A stretch of 5,147 nucleotides of DNA from Verrucomicrobiia bacterium. GTDB lineage: Bacteria; Verrucomicrobiota; Verrucomicrobiia; CAIQCK01. Below the pieces are notes generated by a model, which worked only from the letters and a program-made list of their open reading frames with translations, had not been told where the DNA came from and searched no databases. This document shows, in pieces, positions 1 through 5,147 of the stretch (the first letter of the stretch is position 1; each line of letters opens with the position of its first letter). The position numbers and the translations under genes were made by a program. Location: positions 1-5,147 of the forward strand of contig JAOACV010000240.1 in the NCBI GenBank assembly GCA_026417675.1, in the 5' to 3' direction.

Positions 1-1586
1 ATGCCGCGTCCGTCAAACTGCTCTCCGACCTCACACGCGATCCCGATCCGCTCGTCGCCCAATCCGCCATCACCGCGCTGTCCAAGATCGGCAACGAACC
101 CGCCCGCCGGATCATTGGCGCGATGCGGCGCGACAAGAAGACACCCTTCATGGCCGTTGTAACAACCGCCTCGTTTCGGATTGCCGACCATCTCGCGGCC
201 GCCGGCGATCGCCGGGGCGCGCTAGCCATCTACGACGAGTATTGCCACCCGTCGCAACCCGTTCACATCCGCCGCGCGGCGCTCGCCGGTATGTTGCGGC
301 TGGACAGTGACGGCGGGGAGAAACGCATCCTCGAAGTGTTGCGCGGTCCGGATGCAGACCTCAAGCCCGCCGCCATCGCGGGCGTTCCTGCGCTGAAATC
401 CCCCCGCGCCTCGGAGACCTTCGCCGCGACGATGCCGAAGCTGTCGCCCGACCTTCAGGTGCTGATGATCGGAGCGCTGGCCTCGCGCGGCGACGCGGCC
501 GCCCGGCGCGCCATCAGCTCGGAGACGCAGAATCCGAACGCGAATGTCGCGCTGGCAGCCATCCAGGCGCTGGGCGCCATTGGCGACGCGTCGTCCGTGC
601 CAGTCTTGACTGGCGTCCTCGAAAAGCGCGCGTCCGCGGAATGCGTGGCCGCCGCGCTGGCCAGCCTGCAACAGTTGCAAGACAAAGCCGCGAGTGACGC
701 GATCCTTGCCGCGGCGCGGCAGGCGCCACCCGACGTGCGGGCCAGCCTGATTGACGTGCTGGTTGGCCGGCATGCCGTCAGCGCGGTGCCGTTTCTGCTC
801 GAACAAGCCGCGCAGGACGACGCCAAAGTGGCCGCCGCCGCGTTCCGGGGATTGGGCCGGTTGGCCGAGCCGCCGCAACTCGACGCGATGATCGCGCTGT
901 TGATGAACCTGCGTCAGCCGGCCTTGGAGAAGGAGGCTGCCGCGGCCATCATTCAAGTCTCACGCAAAATCCCCGATCCAGCGAGACAATCCGACGCGGT
1001 GCTCGCGGCTTGCCCCAAGGCGCAGACGGTCCGACAACGCTGCGCGCTGCTGCTTGTGCTGGGCCAAACCGCCGGGCCAAAAGCGTTGGAGGTCGTCCTC
1101 ACTTCGATGAACAACCCCGACGAGAACATCCGCGACGCGGCCGTGCGCGCGCTCGCCAACTGGCCCGATCCAGCCGCCGAAAAGCTGCTGTTGGAGCACG
1201 CCCGTGCCGCGAGGAATCCGACCCACCAAGTGCTGTTGCTCCGCGGTTACATCCGTCTGCTCGGCCTGCCCGCCAACCGCACGGAGGAACAGAGGGCCCA
1301 AGGATACGCCAACGCATTGATGCTCACGCGTCGGGCCGATGAGCGGCGTCTCGTCATCGCCGGTCTGGCTGAGATGACCACGCCCTCTGCACTGAAACTG
1401 CTTGGCCCAATGCTCGACGATCCCGCCCTGCAATCCGAGGCCGCCGTGGCCGCGATCAAACTGGCGCGCGCCAGCGCGGCCGCTGATCGCGTCCAAGCTA
1501 GGGCCTTTGTGCAAAAGGTCCTTTCGTTCACCCAAGACCCCGAGCTGCAAAAGGAAGCCCGCGGCTTGCTGGCGAGGCTGAAGTAG
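1..1586 (+). CDS. HEAT-repeat protein, C-terminal part (5' end outside window)
   Basis: The frame is open from base 3 to the TAG at 1584-1586, giving 527 visible residues. The ATG at 123 is not the likely start, because the 40 codons before it already read as HEAT repeat (DPDPLVAQSAITALSKIG, visible residues 13-30). Almost the whole stretch is paired alanine/leucine-rich helices with the D-x-x-V-R-x-A-A-x-x-A-L pattern of HEAT or PBS-lyase-type repeats. Clear examples are residues 177-194 (NPNANVALAAIQALGAIG), 272-287, 371-387 (NPDENIRDAAVRALANW) and 512-526 at the C-terminus. No catalytic motif, membrane segment or haem site is visible in this part. HEAT solenoids normally act as protein-binding scaffolds. 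In PVC bacteria they are often the tail of larger secreted or cytochrome-type proteins, so an upstream functional domain is possible but unseen. The partner is unknown. The next gene is convergent, so no operon extends downstream. Confidence 0.88.
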   Translation, partial: AASVKLLSDLTRDPDPLVAQSAITALSKIGNEPARRIIGAMRRDKKTPFMAVVTTASFRIADHLAAAGDRRGALAIYDEYCHPSQPVHIRRAALAGMLRLDSDGGEKRILEVLRGPDADLKPAAIAGVPALKSPRASETFAATMPKLSPDLQVLMIGALASRGDAAARRAISSETQNPNANVALAAIQALGAIGDASSVPVLTGVLEKRASAECVAAALASLQQLQDKAASDAILAAARQAPPDVRASLIDVLVGRHAVSAVPFLLEQAAQDDAKVAAAAFRGLGRLAEPPQLDAMIALLMNLRQPALEKEAAAAIIQVSRKIPDPARQSDAVLAACPKAQTVRQRCALLLVLGQTAGPKALEVVLTSMNNPDENIRDAAVRALANWPDPAAEKLLLEHARAARNPTHQVLLLRGYIRLLGLPANRTEEQRAQGYANALMLTRRADERRLVIAGLAEMTTPSALKLLGPMLDDPALQSEAAVAAIKLARASAAADRVQARAFVQKVLSFTQDPELQKEARGLLARLK

Positions 1587-1631
1587 TCGCGCTCCGCAGA
1601 GAGATTCAGATCGCACTGCTGTATAGCCGCA

Positions 1632-1650
1632 GCCGCAAGTCGCGTGCGGC
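1632..1650. repeat. Perfect inverted repeat, 6-bp stem
   Basis: GCCGCA at 1632-1637 pairs with TGCGGC at 1645-1650 across a 7-base loop. A second GCCGCA at 1626-1631 immediately precedes the left arm, so the arm is a tandem hexamer and two pairings are possible. It starts 46 bases past the stop codon of the HEAT-repeat gene. It could help end that transcript, but no T-run follows. In DNA this GC-rich, a six-base stem may also be chance. Confidence 0.35.
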
Positions 1651-1740
1651 ATTCGGTTCCATGTGGCGCCCGCCAGCGTTTTCGGAGAACGCGTTCCTCC
1701 CCTCGTCCATGAAATCGGGCGGGTCGCGTTCTCTTTGTCT

Positions 1741-1778
1741 GTCGCGCCCGGCGCAGGCAGTCCCTGCGCTCGCGCGAC
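1741..1778. repeat. Two-part hairpin / nested inverted repeat
   Basis: The outer stem GTCGCG (1741-1746) pairs with CGCGAC (1773-1778). The inner stem GCGCAGG (1751-1757) pairs with CCTGCGC (1763-1769). They are separated by a small CCCG/TCG internal loop and closed by a five-base loop, so 13 base pairs are perfect. Further copies of the outer arms flank it (GTCGCG at 1723-1728, CGCGAC at 1783-1788), giving a nested arrangement. No T-run follows on either strand, so it is not a standard intrinsic terminator. It may be the core of a REP-like intergenic repeat or an RNA structure near the ends of two convergent transcripts. Confidence 0.5.
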
Positions 1779-1879
1779 ACCACGCGACAGCCGCCCGCGC
1801 TTGAACTGACGCGTGCAAATCGCCGGGCGCGTCAAACAGCCCTCAATCAGATTGGTCGAAGGCAGCGTGCGCCCCCGGC

Positions 1880-1895
1880 GGACATTCCAGTGTCC
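1880..1895 (-). terminator. Small stem-loop just past the stop of the minus-strand gene (possible terminator)
   Basis: GGACA (1880-1884) pairs with TGTCC (1891-1895), and a T-G pair can extend it to leave a four-base loop. It lies about 20 bases beyond the stop of the transglutaminase-like gene when read on the minus strand. The position suits a 3'-end structure, but the stem is short and no U-tract follows, so the call is weak. Confidence 0.25.
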
Positions 1896-1914
1896 TGAGT
1901 CAAGAAAGCTGTGG

Positions 1915-4563
1915 CTATTGCTCCGCCTTCAGATCAAACGCTTGGGAGGCCGTTCCGCCGAACTGCGTGCGAACTTCCAGTTCGACGTGGTATTTGCCGG
2001 GCGCGTCGGGCGTGCCGGTGAGAAGGCCGGTCTTCGCGTCGAGCTTCAACCACGCGGGGGCGTTGCGCAGCGCGAACGTCAACTCCTCCGTCTCCCAGAA
2101 ACCGTTGCCTTTCGGCTCGTAGCGGTGCTGGGCGTCGCCGAGCGAGCGGATGACGCCGGGCTGATACGAAAACGGCGCGCCGACTTTCGCCGTCACGGGC
2201 GGCTTGCTCCAGAAATGCGGGTGCGGCAGCTCGGCGTAATCCGAGCAGATGCTCTCCGTGCCGTTCGCGTCCACCGCCACCACGCGGTAATAGCAGCGAT
2301 TCATGTTCGCGTGCGACGGCGTCGGCGAGACGACGAGCATCTCCGTCGCGGTGGTGCGGCCGAGGAAGTTCGCGGGCACTTTGCCGCGTGTGTAGGAGTT
2401 GTAGGCAGTCTTGTGGACGGAGAAGCCTTTCTCGTCCGAGCCATAGACATCGTAGGCCACCGGTCGCGCGCCCCGCGGGTTCGGCTCCCATCGCAGCACG
2501 AAGCCGCCGTCGCGCGGTTCGGCGCGCACGTTGAGCGGCACACGCGGGCCTTCCCAGCGGAACGTCTGCGCCGGACTCCATTCGCTCCAAACGCCCCATT
2601 TGTCGCGGCAGCGCACGCGCCAATAATAGAGGGTGTCGGGCGCGAACATGCCGGTGTAGGGCACGCACCATTCGTTCTTCGGGATGATGACATCGTAGGC
2701 GGGCCGATACGGGATGCGGAAGTCCTCGCGACGGCTGACCTGGATGTGATAGGCGCGCGCGGCGCTGACGGTAGGCCACCTGAACGTCACGATGGAATCG
2801 CGGATCGTCGCGCCGGCGGGCGGATAATCGAGGGTCGCCGGCGGCGATGCCGGTGTGAGCTTGTGGCACTCGCGCCATTCGTGCGTGATGGTGACTTCGT
2901 GCGGCCCCTCCTGCTGGTCGGCATAGACGAACTTGTTCTCGCCGCGACGCAGGCGCGGCAGCGACAACGGCGCGGCCATCACGTCGGTCTCGATCTCCAG
3001 CGACTTGAGCTTCGCGTCGCCGGTCGGGACGGTCACGATGACCTCGTAGTGATACTTGGCCGGCGCGCGCCGCGGCTGGAGCGCGTCGTCAATCACCACG
3101 TCCGCCTTCAGCGGCCCGCGGCCCGCGCCCTCCCAAACGCGCGTGACCGTCTTGCCATCAAGGCGCACGTCGAGCGCGAACTTGTCCTGCGCGTTGCCGC
3201 CGATGAACTCCGCCCGCACCGTCCCGCCGCAGATGACCCACGGCGTGTCCACCGCATACACGAGCGGGCCGGCCGCCGCGCCGTCCTCGATCCGCGGCTT
3301 GTAGATGAACTTCGAGTTGCCGTAGAAGGGCGGTTCCCGGTCCCACTTCTCGCTGTGCGCGGCATATTTGCCGATGTTGTCCCAGCGGAACACGACACGC
3401 TCGCCGGGCCGCAGGGTGTAGCGCATCTCGTGGCCGCGCAGGAAAAGCCGCGTCGCGCGGTCGTCGTTGCCGAACAGGGCCGCAGCGCTTTCGCTGTCCT
3501 GCCAGCCGCCAAACACCGGCCCGTAGTGCGCCTCGCGCCGCACCAGATCGTGATCGCGCGCGCAGGCGTCGCCGCTGACGGGCCGCTCGCACTCGCGGTC
3601 GAGGTAGAACACGCTCTCGTCTATGTCGAGGAACTGGTGACGGTCGTCCACCACCGCCTCGCACATCATGTGGCCGTGCAGGCTGCGCACCTTCGGGTCA
3701 ATCGAATATTTCGGTTTGCCGAGGCCCGCATGTTTGAATAGCGAGCAGCCGCAATAGCCCATGTCGTCGCAGAGGTTCAGGCCGTAGGAGTTGAACATTT
3801 TCACCGGGTCGTGGAACTCGTTGTCCGGGAACAGCGGCGAGCAATGGTAGCGGTTCTCGCGTGCCGTCTGCCAGATGAACAGCGCGCGCTCCTGGTCGTT
3901 GGCCGCGCCGCGCGTGAAATCGGCCAGCAGGCTCTCGTAGGTGCTCCAGTCGCGCACGCCGTTGGCGACGAGCTTCGGCCAGAGCACGGGTCGGTTGCCG
4001 GTGTTGGCGATGGTGAGCGAGACGTTCGGCTGGAACGCGACGTTGAAGCCGGTGTTGTGGCGCGTGTGGCTGTTCTCGAAATCAAGGTGGCCGCCGAGGC
4101 GGATCGTGTATTCGTGGCGCGAGACGCGGATGACTTCGATGTGGCGCTTGACCGGCGTGGCGATCTCGGCGATGCCGCCGAGCGTGTTCGCCGGGTTCGT
4201 CGAGGCGACTTCATATTTGCGGCCGTTCGTGCGTGGATCAGTGTTGTCAGACGCGGAAAAGTAAAGTGTCTGCTCCGTCCAGTGGGAGTAACGCCCGCCG
4301 CCTTTCTCGCGAATGTCCTTGTGCAGCGCGCGCGCCGGGCCGAGCGGCTTGCCGTCCTCGAAGAGCAGCAAGCCGGATTTATTGCCGGTCTCCCTGTCGC
4401 CCGGCTCGCCGAAGTCCATGTGGGCGATGTAGCAATGGCCGTTTTCCTTCTGGATACAGCGGGACGGAATGGGATATCGCTTGAGTTGCTCGTCGCCCGC
4501 ACAGGCGAAGGCAAACACAAGCGTGAATTCGATCGCAAGGGTCGCACGATGGGTCGGGCGCAT
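1915..4563 (-). CDS. Secreted transglutaminase-like protein with two FN3-like modules and a putative-Ig module
   Basis: The gene encodes 882 residues from the ATG at 4563. The frame stays open to an ATG at 4743, but that start would overlap acpS and place 60 unlikely residues before the signal peptide. Residues 1-22 form the signal peptide: MRPTHR, a hydrophobic run, then A-C-A before G23, a signal peptidase I site. It has no good lipobox, and one Glu interrupts the hydrophobic run. Residues 23-200 are beta-rich. The transglutaminase-like core is about 225-320. Cys265 (NLCDD), His298 (HMMCE) and Asp313 (FLDID) have the family's usual relative spacing, so the triad is complete. A second beta-rich region follows, with LRPGERVVFRWDN at 384-396. 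FN3-like modules cover about 574-673 (WSEWS at 659-663) and 674-784. A putative-Ig module (PAWLKLDAKTGLLTGTPDAPG) ends the protein. Such folds act as proteases, amidases or cross-linkers; the substrate here is unknown. The protein is probably exported to the periplasm or cell surface. Confidence 0.85.
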   Translation of the reverse strand: MRPTHRATLAIEFTLVFAFACAGDEQLKRYPIPSRCIQKENGHCYIAHMDFGEPGDRETGNKSGLLLFEDGKPLGPARALHKDIREKGGGRYSHWTEQTLYFSASDNTDPRTNGRKYEVASTNPANTLGGIAEIATPVKRHIEVIRVSRHEYTIRLGGHLDFENSHTRHNTGFNVAFQPNVSLTIANTGNRPVLWPKLVANGVRDWSTYESLLADFTRGAANDQERALFIWQTARENRYHCSPLFPDNEFHDPVKMFNSYGLNLCDDMGYCGCSLFKHAGLGKPKYSIDPKVRSLHGHMMCEAVVDDRHQFLDIDESVFYLDRECERPVSGDACARDHDLVRREAHYGPVFGGWQDSESAAALFGNDDRATRLFLRGHEMRYTLRPGERVVFRWDNIGKYAAHSEKWDREPPFYGNSKFIYKPRIEDGAAAGPLVYAVDTPWVICGGTVRAEFIGGNAQDKFALDVRLDGKTVTRVWEGAGRGPLKADVVIDDALQPRRAPAKYHYEVIVTVPTGDAKLKSLEIETDVMAAPLSLPRLRRGENKFVYADQQEGPHEVTITHEWRECHKLTPASPPATLDYPPAGATIRDSIVTFRWPTVSAARAYHIQVSRREDFRIPYRPAYDVIIPKNEWCVPYTGMFAPDTLYYWRVRCRDKWGVWSEWSPAQTFRWEGPRVPLNVRAEPRDGGFVLRWEPNPRGARPVAYDVYGSDEKGFSVHKTAYNSYTRGKVPANFLGRTTATEMLVVSPTPSHANMNRCYYRVVAVDANGTESICSDYAELPHPHFWSKPPVTAKVGAPFSYQPGVIRSLGDAQHRYEPKGNGFWETEELTFALRNAPAWLKLDAKTGLLTGTPDAPGKYHVELEVRTQFGGTASQAFDLKAEQ

Positions 4564-4601
4564 GGCGGTAAATCTGCCGACAACCAGCCACGGACTCAAG
4601 A

Positions 4602-4620
4602 CCGGGCTTGCAGTGCCCGG
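4602..4620. repeat. Perfect inverted repeat between divergent genes
   Basis: CCGGGC (4602-4607) pairs with GCCCGG (4615-4620) across a seven-base loop. It lies 39 bases upstream of the ATG of the transglutaminase-like gene, so it could be an operator or part of that gene's 5' leader. The nearest T-run, seven Ts at 4668-4674, is too far away to make it a terminator. Confidence 0.35.
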
Positions 4621-4623
4621 ACT

Positions 4624-4633
4624 CTGCCGGCAG
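4624..4633. repeat. 10-bp perfect palindrome, possible operator
   Basis: CTGCCGGCAG reads identically on both strands. It sits four bases past the neighbouring hairpin and within the divergent promoter region, where a dimeric regulator could act on both genes. No regulator is encoded nearby. A 10-base GC-rich palindrome can also arise by chance. Confidence 0.25.
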
Positions 4634-4717
4634 GATGAGATGGTGTGGTCGTGCTCTCGATTTGCCGTTTTTTTGAGCCTCTTCCCGTCGCTGCGCTGAC
4701 GTGGTATCGTTCGCGGC

Positions 4718-5147
4718 ATGGTTTTGGGCACCGGAATTGACATCGTGGAGACCGAGCGGATCGCGCAGGCGGTGGAGCGGTTCGGCCAGCGGTTTCTCGA
4801 CCGGGTGTTTCACGCGGGCGAGGTCGAGTATGCGCGCACGATGAAGAAACCGAACTTGCATCTGGCGGCGCGGTTTGCCGCCAAGGAGGCGATTTCGAAG
4901 GCGTTCGGCACAGGCATCGGCCGCTTGCTTGGTTGGAAGGACATCGAGATTTGCCGGCGCGAGAGCGGCGAGCCTTACGTGGTCATGCGTGGAAAGGGCG
5001 CCGAGTTGGCGCGGGCGCGCGGCGTGCCCCTGTTGCAGGCCGCCCGGCTGATCGTCGAAACCGAGGAGTTGAAGCCGAAGCCGCGCCGGGCGCTCGCCGA
5101 CCTGATCGCCGCCTTCGATCGCTGGCGTTCGCTGATCGAGTCGATGC
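4718..5147 (+). CDS. acpS: Holo-[acyl-carrier-protein] synthase, atypical C-terminus, runs off window
   Basis: AcpS transfers 4'-phosphopantetheine from coenzyme A to a serine of apo-acyl carrier protein, which activates it for fatty-acid synthesis in the cytoplasm. The ATG at 4718 gives the family N-terminus MVLGTGIDIVETERI, with the metal-binding Asp8. Residues 50-68 (AARFAAKEAISKAFGTGIG) carry the conserved Glu57 and the usual glycine-rich stretch. Residues 72-104, including SGEPYV and ELARARGVP, also fit. The family normally then gives a strand containing S-x-S-H followed by A-x-A-x-V-x-x-E, and stops at about 120-130 residues. Here the frame instead continues to the window edge (143 codons) with unrelated sequence and no S-x-S-H in any frame. 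The gene is therefore chimeric, rearranged or misassembled at its 3' end. No clear ribosome-binding site precedes the ATG. The start is divergent from the transglutaminase-like gene. Confidence 0.85.
   Translation, partial: MVLGTGIDIVETERIAQAVERFGQRFLDRVFHAGEVEYARTMKKPNLHLAARFAAKEAISKAFGTGIGRLLGWKDIEICRRESGEPYVVMRGKGAELARARGVPLLQAARLIVETEELKPKPRRALADLIAAFDRWRSLIESM
5030..5147 (+). other. UvrD/PcrA-helicase-like tail fused in frame to acpS
   Basis: In the acpS frame, codons 105-143 begin LLQAARLIVETEELKPKPRR and end FDRWRSLIESM. This does not resemble any AcpS C-terminus. It does resemble a helical stretch of UvrD/PcrA/Rep helicases just after the conserved N-T-P-x-R-G-I-G segment. In E. coli UvrD, as I recall it, that stretch reads L-T-L-W-Q-A-C-R-E-L-L, then A-L-x-x-F-M-E-L-I. 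The preceding ELARARGVP would fit either family, so the join probably lies at about 5006-5030, in a run of GCG/CGC sequence. The match is from memory and only 39 residues long. A degenerate AcpS end cannot be excluded. Confidence 0.45.

Larger units (their letters stand above)
1587..1914. other. Convergent intergenic region, no credible gene, rich in inverted repeats
   Basis: These 328 bases separate the stop codons of two convergent genes. Short open frames cross it on both strands, but none has a recognisable domain, a start context or protein-like composition. The content is structural. A GCCGCA/TGCGGC stem lies at 1632-1650, a two-part hairpin at 1741-1778 and a small stem at 1880-1895. 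GTCGCG occurs at 1586, 1639, 1723 and 1741, and its complement CGCGAC at 1773 and 1783. None of the stems is followed by a T-run on either strand, so they are not canonical intrinsic terminators. The region could be a dispersed intergenic repeat or simply a transcription-end region for both genes. Confidence 0.6.
4564..4717. promoter_or_regulatory. Divergent intergenic region, presumed promoters for both flanking genes
   Basis: These 154 bases lie between two divergently transcribed starts and so should hold both promoters. No convincing -35/-10 pair is visible. TATCGT at 4705-4710 could be a -10 for acpS but would put the transcript start almost on its ATG, and the -35 position is poor. Neither start has a clear Shine-Dalgarno sequence, so one or both transcripts may have short or atypical leaders. 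A hairpin (4602-4620) and a palindrome (4624-4633) lie in the middle. The role is inferred from position only. Confidence 0.4.

Noticed and set aside
123..125. ATG at 123 as the start of the HEAT-repeat gene
   Set aside because: The frame is open and HEAT-like back to the window edge, so this is an internal methionine.
222..956. 244-codon minus-strand open frame
   Set aside because: It is an antisense shadow of the HEAT-repeat gene with an Arg/Gly/His-rich, domain-free product.
1606..1818. 70-codon minus-strand open frame in the convergent gap
   Set aside because: It has no domain, no ribosome site and alternative overlapping frames of similar length. It is better treated as non-coding or repeat-derived sequence.
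960..1835. 291-codon minus-strand open frame across the end of the HEAT-repeat gene and the gap
   Set aside because: It is codon-aligned antisense to the HEAT-repeat gene for most of its length, and its product shows no recognisable pattern. The plus strand has clear repeat periodicity.
1813..3741. 642-codon plus-strand open frame antisense to the transglutaminase-like gene
   Set aside because: It is codon-aligned with the opposite-strand gene. GC-rich sense codons that avoid TTA, CTA and TCA leave the antisense frame free of stops. The product is rich in Arg, Val, Ala and His with no domain, while the minus strand shows signal peptide, triad and modules.
3811..4638. 275-codon plus-strand open frame
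   Set aside because: It lies in the same antisense register over the N-terminal part of the transglutaminase-like gene and has the same biased composition without motifs.
4668..4674. Seven-T run as an intrinsic terminator
   Set aside because: The nearest hairpin ends 47 bases earlier, and no plus-strand gene ends upstream of it.
4564..4743. 60-residue N-terminal extension of the transglutaminase-like protein from the ATG at 4743
   Set aside because: It would bury the signal peptide behind 60 polar residues and overlap the start of acpS. The ATG at 4563 directly precedes a normal signal peptide.

Overview
The window is GC-rich (clearly above 60% by eye) chromosomal DNA. It most resembles a member of the PVC group, probably Verrucomicrobiota. 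This is inferred from the HEAT-repeat protein, the large secreted transglutaminase-like protein with fibronectin/Ig-type modules, the GC-rich third codon positions and the lack of clear Shine-Dalgarno sites. No rRNA or marker gene confirms it.

Layout: (1) bases 1-1586, plus strand, hold the C-terminal 527 residues of a HEAT-repeat protein whose start lies upstream of the window. (2) Bases 1587-1914 are a 328-base convergent intergenic region without a credible gene. It is rich in inverted repeats, including a two-part hairpin at 1741-1778 and six copies of GTCGCG or its complement. (3) Bases 4563-1915, minus strand, encode an 882-residue exported protein: signal peptide, N-terminal beta-rich region, transglutaminase-like cysteine-hydrolase core with a complete Cys-His-Asp triad, a further beta-rich region, two fibronectin-III-like modules and a C-terminal putative-Ig module. 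(4) Bases 4564-4717 are a short divergent intergenic region with a small hairpin and a palindrome. (5) From 4718 to the right edge, plus strand, lies acpS (holo-[acyl-carrier-protein] synthase). Its first ~104 residues are orthodox, but the C-terminal end is replaced in frame by a sequence that resembles a UvrD/PcrA helicase.

The three genes do not form an operon: the first two converge and the last two diverge. Nothing ties them to one pathway. I see no mobile element, CRISPR array, tRNA, rRNA or defence system. The two points most worth following are the AcpS/helicase-like junction at the right edge, which may be an assembly chimera or a real rearrangement, and the multidomain secreted transglutaminase-like protein, whose substrate is unknown.
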